From CAVVYW01 sp963752605 (GTDB lineage Bacteria > Actinomycetota > Thermoleophilia > Solirubrobacterales > 70-9): 64,000 nt of DNA. Below the pieces are notes generated by a model, which did not search any database, was not told where the DNA came from, and saw nothing but the letters and a program-made list of their open reading frames with translations. Positions 44,251 through 52,370 of the stretch are shown piece by piece. Each line of letters starts with the position of its first letter. Positions within the stretch are counted from its first letter, which is position 1. The stretch covers positions 62,001 to 126,000 of the forward strand of contig CAVVYW010000006.1 in NCBI GenBank assembly GCA_963752605.1, given 5' to 3'. The translations under genes were made by a program, and so were the position numbers.

Positions 44251-44279
44251 TTGCAGTAGGAAGTAGGAAGTCCTACTAT
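44251..44279 (+). promoter_or_regulatory. promoter of the acyl-CoA dehydrogenase with palindromic operator
   Basis: TTGCAG (44251-44256), a 17-bp spacer, TACTAT (44274-44279). Between them lies AGTAGGA-AG-TCCTACT (44262-44277), a perfect 7-bp inverted repeat, with one more AGTAGGA copy directly before it (44255-44261). The divergent P450 start is 117 nt away, so it could control both. Confidence 0.65.
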
Positions 44280-44340
44280 TCACTTTGCCGCGCCCAGCGC
44301 GCCGCGATCCCCTGGTCCCCTCGAGCAAGGAGCGAAAGCA

Positions 44341-45549
44341 GTGGCCACAGCGACCGACACCGTCCCCAAGCCCGACTACGGCGCCAAGCGCGACCACTTC
44401 ATCTTCACCGACGAGCACGAGGACCTGCGCGAGTCGATGAAGGCCTGGGTGCTGAAGGAGTGCACCCCGAACCGGTTCGAGTGGGAGGAGAACCTCTGGC
44501 CCGACTCGATCCTGAAGCGGGCGGCGGACCTCGGCTACATCGGCCTCTGCTACCCGGAGGAGTACGGCGGCCAGGGCGGCGACTACTTCTACTCGCTGGT
44601 CCGCGCCGACGCGATGAGCTACTCGGGCTGCGGAGGGCTGAACATGGGCTTCGCGGTCCACACCGACATGGCGACGCCGCCGATCCACCTGCTCGGCACC
44701 GAGGACCAGAAGCAGCGCTACCTGGTCCCCTCCATCAAGGGCGAGCTGATCAGCTGCCTCGGGATCACCGAGCCCGGCGCCGGCTCCGACGTCGCCGGCA
44801 TCCGCACCACCGCCAAGCGCGACGGCGACGAGTGGGTCATCAACGGCTCCAAGACCTTCATCACCAACGGGCTCCGCGCCAACTACATCGTCCTCGTCGC
44901 CAAGACGGATCCCGACAAGGGCCACGACGGGATCACCCTCTTCATCGTCGACATCCGCGACACGGACGGCAAGGAGGTCGAGGGCTTCAGCGTCTCGCGG
45001 AAGCTGGAGAAGATGGGGATGCACGCCTCCGATACCGGCGAGCTCTCCTTCCAGGACGTCCGCGTCCCCGCCGAGAACATGCTGGGGCAGGAGGGCAAGG
45101 GCTTCTACCACATCAGCTGGGAGCTCCAGGGCGAGCGCCTGGTCGCCGCGATCGGCTGCGTCTCGGGCGCCGAGCGCGTCTTCGACCGGACGCTCGAGTA
45201 CGCCAAGGAGCGGCAGGCGTTCGGCCGGCCGATCGGCAAGTTCCAGGCGATCCGCCACAAGTTCGCCGAGATGTCGATGAAGATCGAGGCGGCCAAGCAG
45301 ATGGTCTACATGACCGCCTGGCGCTTCAACAACGGCGAGTACCCCGTCCGCGAGATCACCCAGGCGAAGCTCTACGCCTCACGGGTGATCGAGGAGGTCG
45401 CGGACGACGCGATCCAGATCCACGGCGGGTACGGCTACATGAAGGAGTACGAGGTCGAGCGCGCCTACCGCGACGCCCGCCTCAACCGGATCGGCGCCGG
45501 CACCGACGAGATCATGCTCGACGTGATCGGCCGCTCGTACGGGCTCTAG
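44341..45549 (+). CDS. acyl-CoA dehydrogenase
   Basis: FAD enzyme of 402 residues that makes 2-enoyl-CoA. EYGGQGGDYFYSLV, ITEPGAGSDVAGIRT (FAD/substrate loop), KTFITNGLRANYIVL, ERQAFGRPIGKFQAIRHKFAEM and IHGGYGYMKEYEVERAYRDA are visible. At the usual base position the sequence is IGAGTDE, not YEGT, so the catalytic Glu is likely the one in GERLVAAIG, as in isovaleryl-CoA-type enzymes; this is inference. GTG start with CAAGGAG 9 nt upstream. The promoter carries the palindrome described separately. It ends convergent with a YCII gene, with a 4-nt overlap. Confidence 0.92.
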   Translation: MATATDTVPKPDYGAKRDHFIFTDEHEDLRESMKAWVLKECTPNRFEWEENLWPDSILKRAADLGYIGLCYPEEYGGQGGDYFYSLVRADAMSYSGCGGLNMGFAVHTDMATPPIHLLGTEDQKQRYLVPSIKGELISCLGITEPGAGSDVAGIRTTAKRDGDEWVINGSKTFITNGLRANYIVLVAKTDPDKGHDGITLFIVDIRDTDGKEVEGFSVSRKLEKMGMHASDTGELSFQDVRVPAENMLGQEGKGFYHISWELQGERLVAAIGCVSGAERVFDRTLEYAKERQAFGRPIGKFQAIRHKFAEMSMKIEAAKQMVYMTAWRFNNGEYPVREITQAKLYASRVIEEVADDAIQIHGGYGYMKEYEVERAYRDARLNRIGAGTDEIMLDVIGRSYGL

Positions 45550-45944
45550 CTCGCGGTCTTCTCCTTGTAGGCCTCGGCGACCTCCTCGGCGGTGTCGAAG
45601 ATCGGGCGAATCTCGACCGCCCCGCTGCCCGGATCGGCGTTCGGGATCTTCTTCACCCACTCGATCGCCTCGTCCATGTCATCGACCTCGAGGATCATGT
45701 ACCCGGCGACCTGCTCCTTGGACTCCGCGAACGGGCCGTCGGTGACGACGATCTCGCCGTCCTTTCCGTAGCGAAGCGTCCTCGCGTCGTCGTGGGGGCC
45801 GAGGCCCTCGCCGCCCGCGTAGACGCCCTCCTTCTCCATCACCTCGATGAACTCGTCCATCTCGGCGACCATCGCCTGGAACTGCTCGGGCGTGGCCTGC
45901 TCGATCCAGGTCTCGTCGCTGATCAGGGAAACCAAGAACCTCAT
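45546..45944 (-). CDS. YCII-related (DGPF) protein
   Basis: Protein of 132 residues and dimeric ferredoxin-like fold. Contains DGPFAESKEQVAGYMILEVD, the motif that gave the family its other name, and DMDEAIEWVKKIP. The function is unknown; such genes are linked to ECF42 sigma factors, and one is encoded 69 nt upstream here. Two more YCII genes are on the other side of the sigma gene. ATG at 45944 with GAGGAAGACG before it. Confidence 0.88.
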   Translation of the reverse strand: MRFLVSLISDETWIEQATPEQFQAMVAEMDEFIEVMEKEGVYAGGEGLGPHDDARTLRYGKDGEIVVTDGPFAESKEQVAGYMILEVDDMDEAIEWVKKIPNADPGSGAVEIRPIFDTAEEVAEAYKEKTAS

Positions 45945-46012
45945 CGTCTTCCTCCTCTGCTTGAGCGGCGCGGTTCGCCGCTTTCACCCTAACGACGAGC
46001 GCCCGGCGCCCA

Positions 46013-47254
46013 TCAGACGTTTTTCTCCAGCTCCTCGATCCTGCGCTCGAGGAACGCCCGCTGCACGGGGTTGGTGCTCAGCTCGAGGCCTCGGCGGTAG
46101 GCCTTGGCGGCCTCCTGGTCGCGCCCCAGGCGGGCGAGCAGGTCGGCGCGGCTGACGTGGAACGGGGCGTAGCGATCGAGCCCCTCGATCGAGTCGATCA
46201 GCTCGAGGCCCGCCTCCGGCCCCTGGTCCATCGCGACCGCGATTGCGCGGTTCAGCTCGATCACCGGTGAGGGCGTGATCCGGGTGAGCTGGCCGTAGAG
46301 GAGCCCGATCCGGCGCCAGTCGGTGTCCTCGGCGCAGCTCGGCGCGGGCGTGCTCGGCGGCGATCCTCGCCTGGATCGAGTAGGGGCCGACCACGCCGGT
46401 GAGCGTGTCCACGAGGGCGAGCCCCTCCTCGATCTGGGCGCGGTCCCAGAGGGTGCGGTCCTGGTCCTCCAGCAGCACCATCTCCCCCGCATCGTCCAGC
46501 CGGGCCTCGCGCCGCGAGTGCTGGAGCAGCATCAGGGCAAAGAGCGCCCTCGACTCGGGGTCGCCCGGAAGCATCTCGACGAGCACTCGCGCCAGGCGGA
46601 TCGCCTCGTCGGCAAGCTCGGTTCGGATCAGCGCGTCGGATCGCGAGGCGAAGTAACCCTCGTTGAAGATCAGGTACAGCGTCGCCAGCACCGAGGCGAC
46701 CCGCTCGGGCAGCTGCTCGGCCGAGGGAACCTCGTAGGGGATGTTGGCGTCGCGGATCTTGGCCTTGGCGCGGACCAGCCGCTGCGCCATGGTCGCCTCG
46801 GAGGTGAGGAACGCGCTGGCGATCTCCGCGGTGGTGAGGCCGCCGAGCGTCCGCAGGGTGAGCGCGACCCGCGCCTGCGGCCTCAGAGCCGGGTGGCAGC
46901 AGGTGAAGATCAGGCGGAGGCGGTCGTCGGGCATCTCCGGCTCCGGCTCCTCCTCGATCTCCTCGGAGCTCGGCTCCAGCGCCTCGAGGCCGGCGAGCAC
47001 CTCCTTCTTCACCTGGAGGGTCTTCTCGCGCCGCAACCGGTCGATCGCCTTGTTGCGCGCGACCCGGGTGATCCACGCGCCCGGGTTGTCGGGGGTGCCG
47101 TCGGCCGGCCAGCGTTCGAGCGCCACCACGAATGCCTCCTGGACCGCCTCCTCGGCGAGGTCGAAGTCGCCGAGGACGCGGATCAGACTCGCGACCGCCC
47201 GCCCCGACTCGTGCCGGAACAGGCGGTCGACGATCTGATCGGAATCTGCTCCTA
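46013..47254 (-). CDS. ECF sigma factor of the YCII-associated (ECF42-like) group (frameshifts)
   Basis: RNA polymerase sigma factor of about 410 residues, twice the usual ECF length. Region 2: VASLIRVLGDFDLAEEAVQEAF and NPGAWITRVARNKAIDRLRRE. Region 4: GGLTTAEIASAFLTSEATMAQRLVRAK. The C-terminal 200 residues are helical (SNTF/TPR-like) and contain PVIELNRAIAVAM, typical of group ECF42. The frame shifts near 46330 and again at the start, where region 2 is open back to about 47255 but has no start codon. No anti-sigma factor gene is next to it, which agrees with this group. It sits between YCII genes, its expected targets. Confidence 0.85.
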
Positions 47255-47650
47255 TGAGGTGGTTGCCTCGGCGGCCATGTCGGCCGGGCTCTCGTAGCCG
47301 AACTCCGAGTAGTCCATCACGGGCCGGACCTCGACCGAGCCGTTCTGGAAAGGGATCTTCTTCGCGTACTCGAGGGCCTCGTCGAGATCATTGACCTCGA
47401 GCAGGTAGAACCCGCCGAGCTGCTCCTTCGACTCGGCGAAGGGACCGTCGGTGACCTCGGCCTTACCGTCGGCGATCTTCACGGTCGAGGCCGTCTCGCT
47501 CGGCTGGAGTCCCTCGCCGGCGAGGAAGGCGCCCTTCTCGACGGCCTCCTTGCTGTAGGCGTCCCAGCGGTCCATCACGGCCTTCATCTCCTCGGGGCTG
47601 GCGTCCTCCATGCCGCCCTCTTCGCCGATCAGTGCGAGCAGATACTTCAT
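47252..47650 (-). CDS. YCII-related (DGPF) protein
   Basis: Protein of 132 residues and second YCII copy. YLLALIGEEGGMEDASPEEM, then DGPFAESKEQLGGFYLLEVN and DLDEALEYAKKIPF. It differs clearly from the other two copies, so this is old duplication. ATG at 47650 with AGGAAGACG before it. Its stop meets the presumed start of the sigma gene, so the two are probably co-transcribed. Confidence 0.88.
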   Translation of the reverse strand: MKYLLALIGEEGGMEDASPEEMKAVMDRWDAYSKEAVEKGAFLAGEGLQPSETASTVKIADGKAEVTDGPFAESKEQLGGFYLLEVNDLDEALEYAKKIPFQNGSVEVRPVMDYSEFGYESPADMAAEATTS

Positions 47651-47675
47651 CGTCTTCCTCCTTCTCTAACGGCGC

Positions 47676-48083
47676 TCAGGCCGTTGCCGTCGCTTTCGCT
47701 GCCTTCACGGTCGCGCTCTCGTAGCCGAACTGCGAGAGGTCCTTGATCGCACGGACCTCCATCGAGGCGCCGGGGCGAAGCGGGACCTTGTTCGCCCACA
47801 GGAGCGCCTCGGTGCGGTCTTCGACGTCGAGCAGGCAGAAGCCGCCCAGCTGCTCCTTCGACTCGGTGAAGGGGCCGTCGGTGATCGTCTGCTCCCCCTC
47901 ATCGTCGAGGCGGATCGTGGTCGCGCTCGAGCCCATCTCGAGCGGGTCGCAGGCGATCATCACGCCCGCGTCGAGCGCCTCCTGATCGAATGCTCTCCAG
48001 CGCTCCATCCCCGCCTTCAGCTCCTCGGGGCTCTGGTCCTCCATGGCGCCCTCCTCGCCGTAGAAAGTCAACAGGTACCTCAT
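47676..48083 (-). CDS. YCII-related (DGPF) protein
   Basis: Protein of 135 residues and third YCII copy. RYLLTFYGEEGAMEDQSPEE, then DGPFTESKEQLGGFCLLDVE. GGAGG ends 5 nt before the ATG at 48083, which is preferred to the GTG at 48089. It is first in the run YCII, YCII, sigma, YCII on the minus strand. Confidence 0.88.
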   Translation of the reverse strand: MRYLLTFYGEEGAMEDQSPEELKAGMERWRAFDQEALDAGVMIACDPLEMGSSATTIRLDDEGEQTITDGPFTESKEQLGGFCLLDVEDRTEALLWANKVPLRPGASMEVRAIKDLSQFGYESATVKAAKATATA

Positions 48084-48171
48084 CCTCACCTCCGTCTGTC
48101 CGCAGCGCTTATCGCCGCATTCACCCTAACGACGATCAGGAGACCGCCAAATCGACAGGCAGCGGGTGAGA

Positions 48172-48646
48172 ATGCTCGTCGATCGGCCACCTCGACCACA
48201 TCCGCTCCTACTACGACGCGCTCAACACGGGCGACGCCGAGCTGGTCGCCTCGCACTTCACCGACGACGCGGTCCACTACTACACCCGGCTGGGGCCGCA
48301 CGAGGGGGCCGAGCGGATCGGGAAGAACGCGGAGATGGGCGTCGGGATGATCGACGGCCAGTGGTTCATCGAGCACGGCATCGAGTCGGGCGACGAGGCC
48401 GTGATCGAGTGGACGATGACCTGGCGTGACCCGAAGTCGGGCGAGAAGCGCCTCGATCGCGGCACCGAGTGGTTCAAGCTGCGCGACGGCAAGATCGCCG
48501 AGGTGCGCGCCTACCACCACGGGGGCAAGAAGAACCCGCAGGGCGACCTGCTCGGCTTCGACCACAAGGGCCGCGGCTACACGATGCTCGAGGACTGGCA
48601 GCCGCCGCCGGAGGCCGCCAAGGACAAGGCCGGTTCGGCCGGCTAG
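48172..48646 (+). CDS. SnoaL/NTF2-like protein (frameshift at the start)
   Basis: About 158 residues. HIRSYYDALNTGDAELVAS and HFTDDAVHYYTRLGPHEG are the usual N-terminal part of an NTF2-fold protein, and EWFKLRDGKIAEVRAYHH is the end of the barrel. The frame is open from 48183 but has no start codon. The ATG at 48172 is in another frame and would join with one base change near 48178. The function is unknown: a ligand-binding or isomerase-like barrel. It ends convergent with the SHOCT gene (CTAG overlap). Confidence 0.7.
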
Positions 48647-48927
48647 CCGAGCAGCTTGGCCTTCTGGGCGGCGAACTCCTCGTCGGTCAGGACACCGCTG
48701 TCCCTGAGCTCGCCGAGCTCCTTGAGCTTCGCGATCGTGTCATCGCCTCCGCCCGGCTGCTCGGCCCCACCGCCCTGCTGGGGCGGCGCCACGTACTGGC
48801 CGACCGGCTCGCCCTGTTCGGACCAGCGCCTGGCCTGGCGCCGGGAGACACGGTTGCTGACGGCCGTGGCCGTCCCGGCCCTGACCGCGGTCCGGGCCAC
48901 ACCTCTGAGCAGCATTCCGTCTGCCAT
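48643..48927 (-). CDS. SHOCT-domain protein
   Basis: Protein of 94 residues. A basic N-terminal part (RTAVRAGTATAVSNRVSRRQARR) and a Gln/Gly linker are followed by the SHOCT domain DDTIAKLKELGELRDSGVLT and DEEFAAQKAKLLG. SHOCT domains are short helical modules of unknown binding partner. ATG 48927 with AAAGGACG before it. It forms a pair with the DUF6325-like gene upstream (gap 19 nt). Confidence 0.85.
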   Translation of the reverse strand: MADGMLLRGVARTAVRAGTATAVSNRVSRRQARRWSEQGEPVGQYVAPPQQGGGAEQPGGGDDTIAKLKELGELRDSGVLTDEEFAAQKAKLLG

Positions 48928-48946
48928 CAGTTCGTCCTTTCGAGTC

Positions 48947-49405
48947 TCATGACTTCGCCGCCGCCGAGTCCTCCTCGACGGCGTCGAGAGCGGCCAGGAT
49001 GGCCTGAACCGGGATGCGGCCGTTGGCCACCAGCTGCCCACCGCCGCGCCGCACGGCCGCTGCGAAGGGCCCGGCCCAGCGGTTCTCGTAGACCAGCAGG
49101 GCCGCGGTGGTCCCGGGCTCCAGGGCCTCGCCAGCGGCGGCGATGTCGTCGTCTCCGATCAGCCCGGATGATGCCCCGTCCAGCACCTCGAGCTCCGGCA
49201 CCTGACCGGCGACCTCGGCGAACTCGACGGCCGCCACGCCGCCGTCCTCATCCTTGGTGGCGAAGACCAGGTCGAGCACGCGGATGATTCCCCGCTCGAC
49301 AAGGTCGACCAGCAGCGGCGCGGCCTCGCCGCTTGGCTGCTTGCCGGGCCACTCGATCACCACGTAGTCGATCGGGCCCATCTCCTCAAGCTCGTCGGCG
49401 TTCAT
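48947..49405 (-). CDS. DUF6325-like protein
   Basis: Protein of 152 residues, known only as a family that sits beside SHOCT proteins in actinobacteria. PIDYVVIEWPGKQPSGEAAPLL is the opening, then LDLVFATKDEDGGVAAVE and the late ALLVYENRWAGPFAAAVRRGGG. It looks like a two-fold alpha/beta (DUF1269-related) protein without enzyme motifs. ATG at 49405 with GGAAGGAG 6 nt upstream, which is strong. Confidence 0.75.
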   Translation of the reverse strand: MNADELEEMGPIDYVVIEWPGKQPSGEAAPLLVDLVERGIIRVLDLVFATKDEDGGVAAVEFAEVAGQVPELEVLDGASSGLIGDDDIAAAGEALEPGTTAALLVYENRWAGPFAAAVRRGGGQLVANGRIPVQAILAALDAVEEDSAAAKS

Positions 49406-49471
49406 GCCTTCTCCTTCCCCTCGGTGATCGTCCTCGGCCATCTTATGCGCGCGCCTGGGAAACTTCTGGGC

Positions 49472-50650
49472 GTGACCGTCATCAAGGACACCGGCAGCCG
49501 CGCGCCGATCCCGCCGTTCGGCGAGGAGCACGAGGAGCTGCGCGAGTCGGTGCGGCGCTTCGTCTCCAAGGAGATCGCGCCCCACGTCGAGGATTGGGAG
49601 GAGGCGCGGGAGTTCCCGCGGGAGCTCTTCAACCGCTGCGGCGAGCTGGGCTTCCTCGGGCTCAAGTTCGAGACCGAGTACGGCGGCCAGGGCGGCGACT
49701 ACGTCCACGACGCCGTCTGGGTCGAGGAGCTCTCGCGGTCGGGGGCAAGCGGCGGCGTCTCCGCCGGCATCGGCGCCCACGCCGAGATCGCGATGCCGCC
49801 GATCTGGAAGTTCGGGACCGCGGAGCAGAAGGAGCGCTGGCTGGTCCCGGGGATCAAGGGGGAGCTGGTCGGCGCGCTCGGGATCACCGAGCCGGGGGCC
49901 GGCTCCGACGTCGCCTCTCTCAACACCATGGCCAGGAAGGTGAACGGCGGATACGTGGTGAACGGCGGCAAGACCTTCATCACCAACGGCGTCCGCGCCG
50001 ACTTCCTGGTCACCGCCGTCAAGACCACCGACGAGGGCGGTCACGATGGCATCTCCTTCCTGGTGCTGGAGCGGGAGATGCCCGGCTACGAGGTCGTCAA
50101 CAAGCTGGAGAAGATGGGCTGGCACTCCTCGGACACCGGCGAGCTCAGCTTCACCGACGTCGAGGTGCCCGAGGAGAACCTGCTGGGCCAGCGCAACGAG
50201 GGCTTCAAGCTGATCATGGCCAACTTCCAGTGGGAGCGGCTGACCATGGCGCTCGGGTCGGTGGGCGGGATGCAGCGGGTCTTCGAGGCAACCCTGGAGT
50301 ACGCGAAGGAGCGCGAGGCCTTCGGCCGCCCAATCGGCCGCTTCCAGGCGATCCGCCACAAGTTCGCCGAGATGTCGACCAAGATCGAGGTCAGCCGCGC
50401 TCTCAGCTACGCCTGCCTGCGCAAGTTCGCCGCCGGCGAGGACGCGACGCGCGAGGTCACACAGGCCAAGCTCCTCACCCAGCGGGCGATGTGCGACATC
50501 GCCGACGAGGCCATCCAGATCCACGGCGGCTACGGCTACATGCGCGAGTACGGCGTCGAGCGCGCCTACCGCGACGCCCGCCTCGGCCCGATCGGCGGCG
50601 GCACCGACGAGGTGATGAAGGAGATCCTGGGCAAGCAGCTCGGGCTCTAG
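49472..50650 (+). CDS. acyl-CoA dehydrogenase
   Basis: FAD enzyme of 392 residues, paralogous to the one at 44.3 kb. YGGQGGDYVHDAVWVEELSR, ITEPGAGSDVASLNTMARK, EREAFGRPIGRFQAIRHKFAEM and IQIHGGYGYMREYGVERAYR. As in the paralogue the usual base position reads IGGGTDE, and a Glu in WERLTMALG may serve instead. GTG 49472 starts at the natural point (TVIKDTGSRAPIPPFGEEHEELRESV region); an ATG at 49445 would add nine residues. The PhoD-like gene follows 8 nt later. No copy of the palindrome found at 44262 is seen here. Confidence 0.9.
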   Translation: MTVIKDTGSRAPIPPFGEEHEELRESVRRFVSKEIAPHVEDWEEAREFPRELFNRCGELGFLGLKFETEYGGQGGDYVHDAVWVEELSRSGASGGVSAGIGAHAEIAMPPIWKFGTAEQKERWLVPGIKGELVGALGITEPGAGSDVASLNTMARKVNGGYVVNGGKTFITNGVRADFLVTAVKTTDEGGHDGISFLVLEREMPGYEVVNKLEKMGWHSSDTGELSFTDVEVPEENLLGQRNEGFKLIMANFQWERLTMALGSVGGMQRVFEATLEYAKEREAFGRPIGRFQAIRHKFAEMSTKIEVSRALSYACLRKFAAGEDATREVTQAKLLTQRAMCDIADEAIQIHGGYGYMREYGVERAYRDARLGPIGGGTDEVMKEILGKQLGL

Positions 50651-50658
50651 GCGATTCG

Positions 50659-52296
50659 ATGGCCGAGCTCGTCCTGGGACCACTGCTCCGGTATGTGGAC
50701 GAGACCCAGGCGACGGTCTGGGTGGAGACCGATGCCGCCTGCGAGGTCGAGGTGCTGGGCCGGCGCCAACCCACCTTCTGCGTCAAGGACCACCACTACG
50801 CGCTCGTCTTCCTCGAGGAGCTGGAGCCCGGCAGCTGCACCTCCTACGAGGTCCGCCTGGACGGCGAGCTGCGCTGGCCGGAGCCGGGCAGCGATTTCCC
50901 TCCGTCGGTGGTCCGCACGATCGACCCGCACGAGGAGATCCGGATCGCCTTCGGCTCCTGCCGGGTGAGCGTCCCGCACGAGCCTCCCTACACATTGGAC
51001 AAGGACACACACGAGGCCGGCCGGGAGCCGGACGCGCTGCGCACCTACGCGCTGCGCATGCTGGAGCAGCCCCGGGGGGAGTGGCCGCAGCTCCTGTTCA
51101 TGCTCGGCGACCAGATCTACGCGGACGAGGACGCCCCGGAGACGCGCGAGTTCATCCGCTCGCGGCGCGACACCTCGGAGCCGCCGGGCGAGGAGGTCGC
51201 GGACTTCGAGGAGTACACCCGCCTCTACCGCGAGTCGTGGAGCGACCCCATCGTGCGCTGGTTGTTCTCCACTGTCGGCTCGGCGATGATTTTCGACGAC
51301 CACGACGTTCACGACGACTGGAACACGTCGATCGCATGGCTCGAGGAGATACGCGAGCAGCCATGGTGGGAGGAGCGAATCGTCAGCGGGCTTGTCTCCT
51401 ATTGGATCTACCAGCACCTCGGCAACATGTCTCCGAAGGCACTGCGGGAGCGCGGGGTCCTGGCGAACGCCTACGACTACGAGGACGCCTGGGATCACCT
51501 CTGCGAGTGGGCGAAGGAGGCCGACTGGGGCAGCGAGGGGCGGCGCTGGAGCTACTCGCGGACCCTCGGCCGCAACCGCCTCGTCGTGCTCGACTCCCGC
51601 GAGGGACGCTGCCTCGGAGACGAGCCGCGCCGGATGTTCGACGACGAGGAGTGGGACTGGCTGAACGAGCGGATCTGCGGCGACGTCGAGCACCTGATCG
51701 TCGCCGATACGCTGCCGATCCTGCTGCCGCCGGCGATGCATGACCTCGAGGCCTGGAACGAGGCGGTCTGCGCCGGTGCGTGGGGCGGCTGGGCGAAGGG
51801 GATCGGGGAGAAGATCAGGCGGGCGATAGACCTCGAGCACTGGGGCGCCTTCAACCACTCCTTCCGCCAGCTGATGGGCCTGATCGAGGAGGTCGGCTCG
51901 GGCAAGCGCGGCAAGGCCCCTCATTCGATCGTGATGCTGGCCGGCGACATCCACCACGCCTACCTGGCCGAGGTGGCCTTCAGGCGCGAGGCAAAGGTGA
52001 CGAGCGCGGTCTGGCAGGCGGTCTGCTCGCCGTACCGCAACCCGCTCGACAACACGGAGCGCCGGATCGCCAGCTTCGGCTGCTCGAAGGTGGCGCGCCC
52101 GATCGGCACGGCCCTGGCGGCCTCGGCGGGGGTGCCGAGGCCGGATGTCCGCTGGCGGCTGGTGCAGCCGCCCACGTTCGACAACCAGATCGCGATCCTG
52201 CGCATCGACGGCCCACATGCGAGCGTCGAGATCGAGCGCACCCGGCCGGCGGACGAGCCCAGGCTCGAGACGTCGCTTAGCCATCAGCTCGCCTGA
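50659..52296 (+). CDS. PhoD-like phosphatase, alkaline phosphatase D family
   Basis: Protein of 545 residues. After a fibronectin-like N-terminal domain (VDETQATVWVETDAACEVEVLG), the metallophosphatase core shows IRIAFGSCRVS, LLFMLGDQIYADED, IFDDHDVHDDWN and MLAGDIHHAYLAEV, with the Asp, Asn and His residues that bind metal. There is no signal peptide or twin-Arg, so unlike secreted PhoD it should be cytosolic. The substrate is unknown. It shares a transcript with the dehydrogenase upstream (gap 8 nt). Confidence 0.88.
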   Translation: MAELVLGPLLRYVDETQATVWVETDAACEVEVLGRRQPTFCVKDHHYALVFLEELEPGSCTSYEVRLDGELRWPEPGSDFPPSVVRTIDPHEEIRIAFGSCRVSVPHEPPYTLDKDTHEAGREPDALRTYALRMLEQPRGEWPQLLFMLGDQIYADEDAPETREFIRSRRDTSEPPGEEVADFEEYTRLYRESWSDPIVRWLFSTVGSAMIFDDHDVHDDWNTSIAWLEEIREQPWWEERIVSGLVSYWIYQHLGNMSPKALRERGVLANAYDYEDAWDHLCEWAKEADWGSEGRRWSYSRTLGRNRLVVLDSREGRCLGDEPRRMFDDEEWDWLNERICGDVEHLIVADTLPILLPPAMHDLEAWNEAVCAGAWGGWAKGIGEKIRRAIDLEHWGAFNHSFRQLMGLIEEVGSGKRGKAPHSIVMLAGDIHHAYLAEVAFRREAKVTSAVWQAVCSPYRNPLDNTERRIASFGCSKVARPIGTALAASAGVPRPDVRWRLVQPPTFDNQIAILRIDGPHASVEIERTRPADEPRLETSLSHQLA

Positions 52297-52370
52297 CGCC
52301 CGGCTCGCTCAGCCCTTGGGGGGCTACCCCCACTGTCCCCCACGGGCCGGGGTCGTACGGTGTAGCCCGG

